Assembly (NCBI GenBank): GCA_021209875.1
Contig: JAGYVD010000005.1
Location: 930,001-994,000, forward strand
Length of the DNA stretch: 64,000 nucleotides
From: Rosellinia necatrix
Taxonomy: Eukaryota; Ascomycota; Sordariomycetes; Xylariales; Xylariaceae
Reading direction: 5' to 3'
In this document: in pieces, positions 45,297 through 55,475 of the stretch
Layout of the letters: every line of letters begins with the position of its first letter
How positions within the stretch are numbered: position 1 is the stretch's first letter
Translations under genes and position numbers: made by a program
Notes under the pieces: generated by a model
The model's database searches: none
The model's input: only the letters and a program-made list of their open reading frames with translations
Told to the model about the DNA's origin: nothing

Positions 45297-48200
45297 ATGG
45301 CTTCAGAGGAGAAATTCCAGGCTGGCGAGGCTTACGCAGAGGCCCCCAGGCAGTCATCAGCCAAGTTCCTTGCCGACCCCGCGCAGGTTGCTGCGAACCT
45401 TCTGAAGGATTACGCTGGCCTTCGTAGCCAGGCCTCCATTCCGGAGATTGTGGGCCTGATTAAGGAGCTGACAAACCCGGGAGAGCCTCTTGATGACAAG
45501 AAGGGGTAAGCCACATCCAAAGAAAGAAGAATCCAAAAACAACGTAGTACTGACGGATAATAGCACCACCGAGCTTTTGATCGATATCCTCACAGCTTTG
45601 CCTTCTACCTCGGAAGCTCGCCTCCACTTAACAAACAAACTCATTGATACGCTCTGGGACAACCTCCAACACCCACCTCTCAGCTATGTTGGTGGCGATG
45701 TCAAGTACGAGGTCGTGGGCCCTGAAGCATCGGCGGCCAAGCCGAAACCCTCTGATGTAATCGAGTTCAAAGCACCTGATAGTGATATCACTCTCCGTGA
45801 GGTAGTTCCACAAAGCCCTGATGGACTCTACCAATATCGAATGCCCGACGGCGGCTTCAACAATGTTCTTCAACCCAACCTCGGCAAGGCGGGCACACCC
45901 TATGCCAAGTCCGTGAGAAATGCCAAAGCGCTTCACGGCGTGAAGCCTGATCCCGGTCTATTATTCGACCTCCTGATGGCTCGTGAGGAGGGCACATTCA
46001 AGGAGAACCCAGCGGGTATCTCATCTATGCTCTTCTACCACGCCTCAATCATCATCCACGATATCTTCCGAACTAGTCGCACAGACATGAACATATCCGA
46101 TGTGTCTTCATACTTGGATCTGGCTCCTCTCTATGGCTCCAGTCTCAAGGATCAGTTAGAGATCCGAACCATGAAGGAAGGCAAACTGAAGCCTGATACC
46201 TTCCACGAGAAGCGTCTCCTTGGTCAGCCGGCCGGAGTTAATGTCATGTTGGTTCTATACAACCGCATGCACAATTATGTTGCCGATGTCTTGCTCAAGA
46301 TCAACGAGAACGGCCGGTTTACTCTATCGTGTGCACCTACCGCAAGCCCGGAAGACAGGGCCAAAGCAGCTGCCAAACAGGATCATGACCTCTTCAACAC
46401 AGCCCGTCTCATTGTTGGTGGGCTATACATCAACATCTGCTTGCACGACTACCTGAGAGCCATCACCAACACACACCACACCAAGAGTGACTGGACACTA
46501 GACCCGCGTGTCGATATTGGTAAGCAATATGACGGCGAGGGTGTCCCGCGTGGTGTAGGCAACCAGGTCAGCGTCGAGTTCAACCTTCTGTATCGGTTCC
46601 ACTCGTGTATATCCAAGAAAGATGAGAACTGGATCAACAACTTCTTCCTTAAGCTCTTCCCTGGTCGCAACCCTGACGACCTAAAGGATGTTAGCTGGAC
46701 CGAGCTCGGCCAAGCTCTCCTCTCTTTCGAACAGAGCATTCCCAAGGACCCCAGTGTCCGCACATTCGACGGCCTTGAACGTCAAGCTGATGGCAGGTTC
46801 AAGGATGCGGACCTCGCTCGTATATTGAAGGAGGCTATGGATGACCCCGCCGGCATGTTTGGTGCCCGCAACGTCCCCAAGGCCCTCAAGATTGTCGAGG
46901 TGCTCGGCATCAACCAGGCTCGCAAGTGGCAGATTGCGTCGCTGAACGAGTTCCGTGACTTCTTCGGGCTCAAGCGCTGGAAGAAATTCACCGACATCAA
47001 CTCTGACCCGGAGATCGCTCGCATTCTCGAGCAGCTGTACACCGACCCCGACATGGTTGAATTCTACCCCGGGTTGATGATTGAGGACACCAAGCCCGTT
47101 CGGAATGCCGGCACCGGAATCTGCCCCACCTATACCCTCGGAAGAGCCGTGCTCTCGGACGCCGTGACCCTCGTGCGCTCGGACAGATTCAACACCATCG
47201 ACTACACGGTCTCCAACCTGACCAGCTGGGGTTACAACGAGGTGCAGCAGGACTACAAGACCATGGGCGGCTCGATGCTGTACAAGCTAATACAGCGCGG
47301 TCTTCCGGGATGGTTCCCATACAACTCGGTAGCTGTCATGCAGCCCATGTATACGAAGAAGGCCAATGCTGCGATCGCTAAGGAACTCGGCACCCTAGAT
47401 CAGTTCACCTTGGATGATCCTAAGCCGCCGGCGGTTCCTGTTGTTGTTACCACCAGCGCTGCTGTGAGACAGGTCCTCAGCAACCCCAAGACATTTATTG
47501 CCCCATGGACTCAGCCGCTGAACAGCCTGTTCCCAGGCAAGAAGGATTACAGCTGGTTTATGGTACGTAACCCATGTCGAATCTGATTTCTAAGAAGGCA
47601 CATCTAACCCTGAGTCTCTCTCTCTCACAGTTGTCCGGTGACGCGCCTGCCAACCTGAAGGAGCGCGAGAACATGCTGAAGGCGATGAAGAAAATCCCGG
47701 GCCTCCACAGCGCCATCCACGGGTTCGTGGAGCGGGTGGGCGGCGACCTCATCCAGAAGGAGACATTCACCCTGCGGCCGGGCCTGAACCAGATCGATTT
47801 CATCCGCGACGTGGCGATCCCGCTGAACGCGCGGCTGCTCGCCGACCTGTTCTACTTCGACCTGAAGAGCGACGAGAACCCCGGACGGCTCCCTCGGCAC
47901 CGCCGAGCTCTACAGGCACCTCCTCAACATCCGCATCTGGGGCGTGAACAACAACGACCCGGCCCAGGCCTGGAACCGGCGCCGCCGCGCGCAGGAGGGC
48001 GCCAAGGCCATCTCCGAGACCACCCGCAAGCTCGTCGACGAGGTGGTGCGCTCGCGCGGCCTCGGCCTCGGCATCGCCTCGGCCTTGTCCAACACCTTCA
48101 CGCGCAAGGCCTACCTCAAGAAAGACTCCCTGCGGTCTTGCGGGCTGAAGCTCGTCGAGGAATTCCTCGCCCAGGGCAACTCGGCCGAGCGCGTCACGGA

Positions 48201-49169
48201 TAATCTCTGGCTGGCTGCCTTTGGCGGTATCGGTACCCCCGTCACAGCGGTCAGTTTCCCAACGCTCCCATCCCACTTCCTTCCCGCTCCCTCTAACCCC
48301 CCTGCCGCTACTTGTCGAATGCTAACTATCGGCGCAGTTCTACGAGATTCTGGAATTCTTCCTGCGCCCGGACAACGCGTCGATCTGGGCTGAGGTGCAG
48401 GCTCTCGCGAAGAACGACGACGACGCCGGGCTCCACGACTACGTCAGGGAGGCCCAGCGCCTGACGACCACGCAGCGCAACGTCCGTTTCGCGGTCGCGC
48501 CTACTGAGTTGGACGGCAAGAAGGTGCAGCCGGGTACTCCCGTGGTCATGCTGCTCGTGAGTTTTGCCTCCTCTTCCCCCCTTTCCCTTCCCCTTCCCCT
48601 TCCTCTCTTTCCAATCACTGCTGGATCTCGGCCGGCTGGTGTCGTAACCATTACTGACTACATTCTAGGGCGAGGCCGGACGCAACAAGGACGAAGTCGA
48701 GAACCCCACCACCTTCAACCCCAAGCGCAAGCTCAACGACGTGTCGGCGTTTAGCTTCGGGCAGCACGAGTGTGTGGCCAAGGACCTGGCCCTCGCGTTC
48801 ATCGTCGGCCTCGTGAAGCTCGCCGCCGACCTCAAGCAGCTCCGTCCCGCCCCAGGCCAGATGGGCGAGGTCAGGACGATCCGCCTCGGCACCGAGAAGG
48901 CCTATCTGAACGATAGCTGGTCGTACCTCGGCTTCGATGCGAGCAGTAAGTTTGACCCCCCGTCTGCTATTTTGTGACGTTCCCCCTCCCCCCCCCTCCC
49001 TTTCCCTCACGTACGGAGTTTGATACTGACCTGTTGTTTGATAGCCTGGAAGCTCCATTTCGACGGTCACGGACAGGGCGCCTTCTCGGGAGAGCGGGCA
49101 CCCAAGACGGTGGAGCTGCAGCAGTACTACTACCTTCTCCAGAAGAAGAAGGAGGCACTCTTGGGTTGA
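45297..49169 (+). CDS. Ppo-type fatty-acid oxygenase (linoleate diol synthase-like heme peroxidase-P450 fusion), 1-nt frameshift
   Basis: This is a dual-domain oxylipin (psi factor) enzyme: an N-terminal heme-peroxidase dioxygenase fused to a C-terminal P450-type hydroperoxide isomerase. Exons are 45297-45505, 45564-47562, 47631-48249, 48338-48556, 48669-48945 and 49045-49169. SIIIHDIFRTS carries the distal-His region, and LLYRFHSC carries the catalytic Tyr and proximal His (YRWH in the classical enzymes). The P450 part shows REAQR (ExxR) and FSFGQHECVAKDLA with the heme Cys near residue 1050. In exon 3 the frame shifts by one at 47880-47884 (CCCCGG). Deleting one base restores frame and every downstream phase, giving about 1148 aa, the expected Ppo length. 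Product specificity (5,8-, 8,11- or 10-oxygenation) cannot be read. These oxylipins commonly regulate sporulation and secondary metabolism. Confidence 0.9.
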
Positions 49170-50145
49170 TTTGGGTAGTTCGTCTATCGTCTACTCAGGT
49201 AGCACGGGGGGATCGAGGTATGCAGTGGCAGATATCTATGCCCAACATTCCAGGTATCGGTTTCTTGGTGTAATAGCTACTTACTTATTAACAACCAAAC
49301 CCATCGGCCAATAAATGAAGTTAAATCAGTCAAATCACGTACAACGACTGGCCCTGATAGACTTCGAGTTGTATTGCCCTTTAAAAGCGCATAGTACAAT
49401 GGACCTAGATATGGGCGCATATGATAGCTCATATCTGTCTCCGACGAGCCTTAGGTAGATGTAGCGATTTAGGTAATCATCCCAGGCCATGCACCCTCAG
49501 TCGTGTGCCCTTCACGTCTTACCCTGGGCTACCTGGATAGGTTAAGTGGCGATCGTGATTGTCTACTGCTGACTCCACCAAACAATATCATTCCATAATG
49601 CCATCATTAGAATTTCAACCAATATGAGTAACAGTCGCTCCAGAAAGGAGAGGTTGGTTTTTTTTTTACGTAGAGAAGATGCCGGAGCCTTTGACGTGAA
49701 GGAAACATAGGTCGGAACGGCAAAAGTCATTCCAAGAAATTCCCATGGTCCATTTTTCCTCATGGGCATTTTGGAGCCGCGTCGTAAATCCCAGCTAGCA
49801 TAGTGTACTTCTCCCTGAACGGTAAGGGCTAACAGAGATATCCTGAAATAGTAACACAGTAAGCAAGCTTACCGGGGCTACGCTTTAGTGCCGAAGGAGG
49901 CTTACCAAAACCATTACGTCGCCAACTACAAGTTACGAAACTTCATTCTCAAATCCTCTTTTGCTCACCTTTCACATTTACTACCTTTTATCCTATCCAG
50001 CGTCGCCAGACAGGCGACAGATTTGACGAGACGGTTACGATTAATGAGCCGGCGCTTCGTCTCCCTAGAGCCCTCGCGCACCGAGACCACCTTCGGGGAG
50101 CGCTCATTCCTGCCCAGGCATTCGACGGGTCGTAAGCAGGCCGAC
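49170..50145. other. Intergenic region and upstream extension of the DUF308 frame
   Basis: This is the 3' flank of Ppo, AT-rich sequence, and then an open frame (49888-50145) continuous with the DUF308 gene that I treat as 5' leader, because the family usually begins close to MAANVGAYLERFF. No separate gene was seen. Confidence 0.5.
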
Positions 50146-50787
50146 ATGGCAGCAAACGTGGGCGCGTACCTCGAGCGGTTCTTCCCCGCGGGGAACCAGT
50201 ACGACGAGCTCGACGGCGCGGACCCGGCGGCGACGCAGGAGCGCTGGCTCAAGAAGTACTACTTCGCGCGCGTCGCGTTCTCGGCCGTCTGGGTGGCGGC
50301 GGCGTTCACGGTCGGCGGCGCGTACTACGTCGCGGGCGCGGTGCTGCTGGTGGTGTACCCGCTGTGGGACGCGGCCGCCAATCTCGTCGACGCGCAGCGC
50401 AGCGGCGGGCTCGCGCGGAACCAGACGCAAGCCATCAACCTGCTGGTGAGCCTGGCGACGACGGGCCTCGCCGTCCTCGCCGTCATGATCAGCATGCACT
50501 GGGTCTTCGGCGTCTACGGCGCCTGGGCCATCCTGTCCGGCCTCATGCAGCTCGGCTCGGCCGTGCGGCGCTGGCGCACCGCCGGCGCGCAGTGGGCCCA
50601 GATCCTCAGCGGCGCCCAGTCCTCCCTGGCCGGCGGCTTCTTCATCTTCCAGGCCACCCAGGACGCGGAGCCCTCCATCGACGGCATCGCGGGCTACGCC
50701 GCCTTCGGCGCCTTCTACTTCCTGGTGTCCGCGCTGTGGCTGACCGTCAAGGGACTCCGGTCGCAGAAGCCCAACGACCAGTTTTAA
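50146..50787 (+). CDS. DUF308 (HdeD-like) multi-pass membrane protein
   Basis: This intronless gene encodes about 213 aa from ATG 50146. The frame is open to 49888, but the upstream part is Arg/Ser-rich and not family-like. The region ELDGADPAATQERWLKKYYF is followed by six or so hydrophobic helices arranged in pairs (FSAVWVAAAFTVGGAYYVAG, ISMHWVFGVYGAWAILSG, YAAFGAFYFLVSALWLTV), with the conserved FGVYGAWAILSGLMQL typical of DUF308. The family is widespread in bacteria, where HdeD is linked to acid stress, and patchy in fungi; the function here is unknown. The coding region is very GC-rich. A run of 20 A residues begins at the stop codon itself (50786-50805). Confidence 0.8.
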   Translation: MAANVGAYLERFFPAGNQYDELDGADPAATQERWLKKYYFARVAFSAVWVAAAFTVGGAYYVAGAVLLVVYPLWDAAANLVDAQRSGGLARNQTQAINLLVSLATTGLAVLAVMISMHWVFGVYGAWAILSGLMQLGSAVRRWRTAGAQWAQILSGAQSSLAGGFFIFQATQDAEPSIDGIAGYAAFGAFYFLVSALWLTVKGLRSQKPNDQF

Positions 50788-50805
50788 AAAAAAAAAAAAA
50801 AAAAA
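50786..50805 (+). repeat. A20 homopolymer at the DUF308 stop codon
   Basis: The run begins inside the TAA stop and leads into a G-rich stretch. It is the longest A-run noted in the window and sits on the coding strand of an intronless gene. Confidence 0.9.
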
Positions 50806-51896
50806 GAGGGGATGGAGCCCAGACTGGCATACATACCATAACCCCCCTCCCTTCCTCTTAAGGGTGGCAGTCCGACCGGAGAGGACGGAGAATTCTGGAT
50901 TCTCGTGTCGTGTCGTGTGACGATGTACAACCAACAAAGAACGTGCGAAACGGCTCGGGCCGGTGATGGACTTTTGGGAACCTGGAGATAGGACTGGGCG
51001 CATTTTGAAGGATTTTATTATGACGGGCGGGTTGGGGGGTTGTGCTATTAAAGGTGTTTGAGGACGTGTACAGATCAGGCGTATCAGAGCATATACCTAA
51101 CCTTGTTGGTAGCTGATTTGACGAGGCATGCTCAAGGGAGGTACGGATATGATGCACAGTACTCTATCAGTCAGCACATTGTCGCAGACTGTCGTTAGCT
51201 GTCACAAACTCGGTCGCAAACTGCCAACCTTAGATGTCAGATGACGGCAATAAGTTTGCCAAGGTAGATAGATACCAATGATGATGCCGACCCCGGCCAG
51301 AGCACATATTATCTTATCGAACATCTTCAGTTCATACCTACGTAAGTACCGGGCTCCAGCCTTCGCTGTCTGGTGTTATTGATTTAGCATCGTGCAATTT
51401 GTTGTTGGGTGGAACAAGGTCTCCCAATGCTCAGGTACCTCTACTCAAGTAACCTACCTACTTAGCTGGGTAACTTAAGTAGGCGCCTCTTTGAGCTACA
51501 TGGGTAGGTGTCACTGCAGTGAGGGGCGGTAAATCAAAATCGTTGGCAGGAAGTTCCCGAAGGCTGTTACATACCTCCAGGCAGCCAGGTACCACCTGCA
51601 GCATCCCGCTGGTTGGCTGTATCGGGGCGTCTCCATACGGAATTTTGCATATACCACGTCACCTGCACTTCTGAGTCCCTGTCTTAACGGCAGGCACCTA
51701 CCAGCCTCCTGTGTTGTGTTGAACCTAGGTTTTCCATACCTTCGCCCAGACTCTGCCCGCCCTTCTTTCACTTCAGACTGTTCCACCAACAATCTATTCC
51801 GAACCTGCTCTGGTGTGTGCGCGGAACTTGAACTCGACGCAACTTAGATGTCGTGATCAACAATATCCGATCCCGTGAGACATCAATTGATCCAAA
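50788..51896. other. Intergenic region with TAGGTA-type motifs
   Basis: No gene is supported. Dense TACCTA/TAGGTA words occur at 51340-51350 and 51431-51510, like those at 18.4 and 21.3 kb. The last ~150 bases are the tetraspanin promoter and leader. Confidence 0.55.
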
Positions 51897-52617
51897 ATGC
51901 AGCCACTGCAGCGACTCGTTGTGATCGGTTTCCCACTGGTATGTCCGTCTCATCTATCGTCACCTATCGTCATCAATTGGGTGAATGAGCGAACGAGCTA
52001 GCCGAGTAGCGCGAGATTGACAGGCGCTTCTAGTTCATGGTGGCTCTCACCGGCATTGCCATGTAAGGATTTCCCCTATTATCTACCGTAGCCGCATCTA
52101 AAGAAAACATCATAGCTACGTGCAAGTGTCGTCTAGCAACTTGTCACTGCCCATCCCAACGGCAACAACAGCTCTGACCATTCTGCTTCCTCTGTTCGCT
52201 GCAGCTAATGTCATCTACACGCCACTTTTGGGTCGCTTTATCGGGGCACCAAAGATTCAACAATTACTGCTGCCCGCATTGCACATCATCCAGGGAGCTA
52301 TTATCGTCGTCATTGCGACACTAGCAGCCGAGGGATTCGTGTCCAGTAACAAGCTGGATTGCGAACTCGACACTGCCTGGCAGGCGTTATGGAAAAACAA
52401 AAACGGTCGCGCAATTGAGCGGATCCAAAATCAATTTGATTGTTGTGGCTACCGTAGCATCAAAGACCAGGCCTGGCCACCACAACCGCAGAAATGCGCA
52501 GAGATATATGGCAGACACACCGCATGCGGTACATCGTGGCATGCGGCTATGCAGACCACTTCTGGTCTGCAATTTGCCGTCGCTGTCGTAGCCGGCATTG
52601 TTCAAGTGAGTCTATAA
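51897..52617 (+). CDS. Tetraspanin-family membrane protein
   Basis: Exons are 51897-51938, 52034-52062 and 52116 onward. The protein has an N-terminal membrane helix (LVVIGFPLFMVALTGIAIY across two junctions), helices 2 and 3 (ALTILLPLFAAANVIYTPLL; ALHIIQGAIIVVIATLAAEG), and a large extracellular loop with the diagnostic CCG in NQFDCCGYRS plus two further Cys (QKCAEIYG, HTACGTSW). A fourth helix begins at GLQFAVAVVAGIVQ. As read, it stops soon after at 52615-52617. A frame continuing the helix and a cytoplasmic tail (MTNYEKLAHLAYLRLPRERG, to 52919) starts 26 bases downstream, but no normal intron can join them. Fungal tetraspanins organise plasma-membrane domains, and some act in appressorium penetration; the role here is inferred only. 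Confidence 0.8.
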
Positions 52618-52631
52618 TCCAATTACCGAAA

Positions 52632-52919
52632 GTGGCTGTATATGAAATCGGAGTTAAAATGACTAACTACGAGAAGTTGGCGCATCTCGCCTATCTGAGA
52701 CTGCCCAGAGAAAGAGGCAGCGCTGGCCAGGTTTTTGCCCAACGAGCCGAGGACAGCGGACGATTGATTGAAGAGGCATACCATGATAGCGATGACGAGG
52801 GAAATAATGCGGTAGAGGACCCTGCTCGTTCCACGCCTCCAGCTGCCCAGGATAATACTTCTCACCGAGTCGAGCCTTCTGGCTTGGGTGGTGAGGAAGC
52901 AAATCAATGGAGATCATAG
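52632..52919 (+). CDS. Probable tetraspanin C-terminal tail, junction unresolved
   Basis: This open frame begins VAVYEIGVKMTNYEKLAHL and continues through RLIEEAYHDSDDEG into a polar Ser/Pro/Glu tail. It reads as the end of helix 4 plus a cytoplasmic tail of the preceding tetraspanin. The gap from the last codon of the upstream exon is 26 nt, too short and of the wrong phase for a usual fungal intron. Either an indel or an unusual splice is needed. Confidence 0.5.
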   Translation: MAVYEIGVKMTNYEKLAHLAYLRLPRERGSAGQVFAQRAEDSGRLIEEAYHDSDDEGNNAVEDPARSTPPAAQDNTSHRVEPSGLGGEEANQWRS

Positions 52920-53897
52920 GACATGCAGAATCGCCATTAGGTACAATTCATCTGACAATCGTTTCTGGCCTTACCACGAGGAGGCGTTTTATTATGTTTC
53001 TATAAGTTTGGCTCTAAAAGAGCCAAGCGTAGAGTATAAGGTTACGGTCAAATTGAATGATGGAGGGGTTTCGGTGCGCCAGAGTCAAAAGATTGGAATG
53101 AGAAGCCAGAAGCACGGGTTAAGTACGACTTTCCCACTAATCTAATTCAATATATAATCTTTCACATACTACCAGATGGAAACGTAAACTGTTTAGAAGG
53201 GCGTCACACGAGGCTGGTTAGGTAAATATGCATACCGGGCTAATATCTAAGCCAAACCGGAAGTAGAAAGGGGGACAATATCTTGAGGAGACGCCCATGG
53301 CAGGACGCCCTGAAGATCAATGAATAAAGAGCTACCAACAATTCCGGTAGGCGGTGCTTACCGACAAGCAAGAACAACTAGATAGAGTAAGCCATTGATT
53401 CTACCAATCGTATTTGAGCAACACGTTTTATGCTCGTCAGCTAGGAAGATAGATCTACACGCATGAGGCTACCAAGCATCTAACTTCAACTAACGATGGG
53501 TGGAACAAGATCTACCTACTGTCTGCTTATCTGTTCGTGATGAAAACGCCACGATGTGAGCCCAAGCGTGCAACCGTAAGAGAATAAGTCAGCCAGTCGC
53601 GGATCAGAGGTTACAACATCACACGATCTTTCGTCATAAATCATCCCGTCGTTATTAGATCAGTAACCACAACATCTGAATAGTAGCCATGAATCTATAC
53701 GTGCGTGTCGAGGCAGCCTATAATAGCCCCTGGATGCCTATATGAATCCAACATGTGCCTAACAACCAAGACGCAAGTCAAATATGTTTATATGATGCAC
53801 AATGTAAACGCAACACGCACGCCACACCACGCCACACAACATCACACCACACCACACGAGAGCCGAGAAAAAAAAAAAAAACAGCGCAGTGTCAATG
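52920..53897. other. Intergenic region, no supported gene
   Basis: Mostly AT-balanced sequence with CACAC-rich repeats at 53816-53860 and an A-run at about 53869-53882. It is the 3' flank of both neighbouring genes. Confidence 0.55.
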
Positions 53898-54602
53898 TCA
53901 GTGTTTCGCAGCATGCTCCTTCCCCAGGCCATCGCGCCTCTTCTCCCTCTCCCTGCGGACGAGCCCGTCGAAGCGCACGAACGCGGGGTACCCCTCGACG
54001 AAAGTCTCGAGGACCCAGGCGAGCCAGAGGGCGCCGAAGGGGCGCACGCCGTGGGGCGCGAGGCGGGTGCGGGCCATCCACCAGGCCTCGGAGAGGTGGA
54101 TGGCGACGACGGGGGGCCCGATGGCGCGGACGAGCCGGGCGAAGGTGTCGGCGCCGCCGCAGGGGAAGCGGGCGTCGAGGAGGGCCCAGGCGGGGGTGCC
54201 GGGCCGCAGGAGGCCCGAGGCGAGGGCGGCGGCGCTGGCGAAGTAGAGCGCGACGCCGAGGAACGACGCCAGGCCGGCGCCGCCGGGGCCCTCGAAGTGC
54301 CTGATCTGTACCGCCTCTCCTTCCTCGTCGCCGCCGCCGAGCGCCGCCTGTGCGCGCTCCGCCATGTCGACGAGCCGCACGCGCGCGTCCGCGAACGACA
54401 CCATCGCCGGCGTCACGGCGACCTCGTGCCGCGCCCCGGACGCCGTCTCGATCTGCAGCGCGCCCAGCGACAGGTCCGTCAGCCGCGCCCCGGCCGCCGC
54501 CGCCGCCGGCACCCCGTTGAACGCGCGCAGGTACCGCTCGAGGTCCGCGCCGTGCTCCTTGTTCATGTGCGCCATGATGCGCGCCCGGGGGTCCGAGGCC
54601 AT
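53898..54602 (-). CDS. DUF2470 domain protein with C-terminal membrane segment
   Basis: This intronless gene encodes 234 aa. The N-terminal ~90 residues match the DUF2470 pattern: RIMAHMNKEHGADLERYLRAF begins the domain, then LTDLSLGALQIETASGARHEV and ADARVRLVDMAERA follow. DUF2470 is related to heme-utilisation and pyridoxamine-phosphate-oxidase-like folds and often occurs at the C-terminus of heme-oxygenase-like proteins. The C-terminal half has several hydrophobic segments (GLASFLGVALYFASAAALASGL; GALWLAWVLETFVEG) separated by basic residues and ends with a charged RREREKRR tail, as in fungal DUF2470-DUF4499 membrane proteins. Function is unknown. The coding region is very GC-rich, so the opposite strand is falsely open. 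Confidence 0.82.
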   Translation of the reverse strand: MASDPRARIMAHMNKEHGADLERYLRAFNGVPAAAAAGARLTDLSLGALQIETASGARHEVAVTPAMVSFADARVRLVDMAERAQAALGGGDEEGEAVQIRHFEGPGGAGLASFLGVALYFASAAALASGLLRPGTPAWALLDARFPCGGADTFARLVRAIGPPVVAIHLSEAWWMARTRLAPHGVRPFGALWLAWVLETFVEGYPAFVRFDGLVRREREKRRDGLGKEHAAKH

Positions 54603-55475
54603 CTCTTTGCCGATTGTTGTTGTTGATGCTGTAAGTGGGTAGTGGTGTCAGGTAAAGGTAGGTTAGGTGGATTTTGCTTAGGTAGCTAGGGCCAAAGGGC
54701 TAGAGCAAAAAAAAAAAAAAGCTAGCTAGTTAGTTACCTTTTATCCCCAGAACGATGAGTGCGGGGTGGAAAGGAGAAATGTTGAAAAAAAAAAAGAGAA
54801 AGGGTGAAGATGTTTTGGGTCGGTGCAGAAGGAGGGGACTTTGATGTCGTAAAATGCCCGTGGCGCCATCTTCCATATATGGCAGCGCCGACATGGGTTT
54901 TGGGTTATGCGTCTACGCGCGCTTATAGGTCAATGGGGGCGTTAAACTACGCTTGGGGGCATCTTCCGAGGTATCCGAGGTGTGCTTGCTGGTCGAGCCA
55001 TTCAATGCCTGCGCAATCCGCAAGATGATGGAGTCAAATATAGTTTGTAATGAATATCACGAGGGTTAAGATGATAAATGGTCCTTGTGTGTGGTGCTTT
55101 GTTGACGGAATTCCGCGTAGAGTGGGGGTATCGCGAGAAGAACTCGAACTGGAGTGATGCTAGCGAAACTGGGCAGTTATCCGCATTCAGGAGGACCCCT
55201 ACATAATTCCTAAAATATAGTAAAATACTTCAAACTCATATATGTTTATGTAATTCACATAACTAGGCTACTTGGACGTGATAGGGCTATGTTTGGCTCG
55301 AGTTGTCGGCGATCAAGTGTGTTGAGATAGATTGGATTGATTGATATTGAATAACAAGCTTGGTATTCGAAAGAACAGGCAACTATCCTAGCTGCGCGGA
55401 TATCCTTGGCAACGGCGTATAAAGGCTCGATTAACCGTAACTGTTCCCTCGATACTTTGCATCCGACGGGTTCTC
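54603..55475. other. Intergenic region, no supported gene
   Basis: This is the promoter of the DUF2470 gene and 3' flank of the LPMO gene. It contains A-runs near 54706 and 54785 and TAGGTA-type words at about 54656-54690. Confidence 0.55.

Noticed and set aside
49888..50145. N-terminal extension of the DUF308 protein
   Set aside because: The extension is basic and Ser-rich without family resemblance; the DUF308 part begins naturally at ATG 50146.
50104..51003. 299-aa minus-strand frame opposite the DUF308 gene
   Set aside because: It is antisense to a clear membrane protein and has a Gly/Arg/Val-rich shadow composition.
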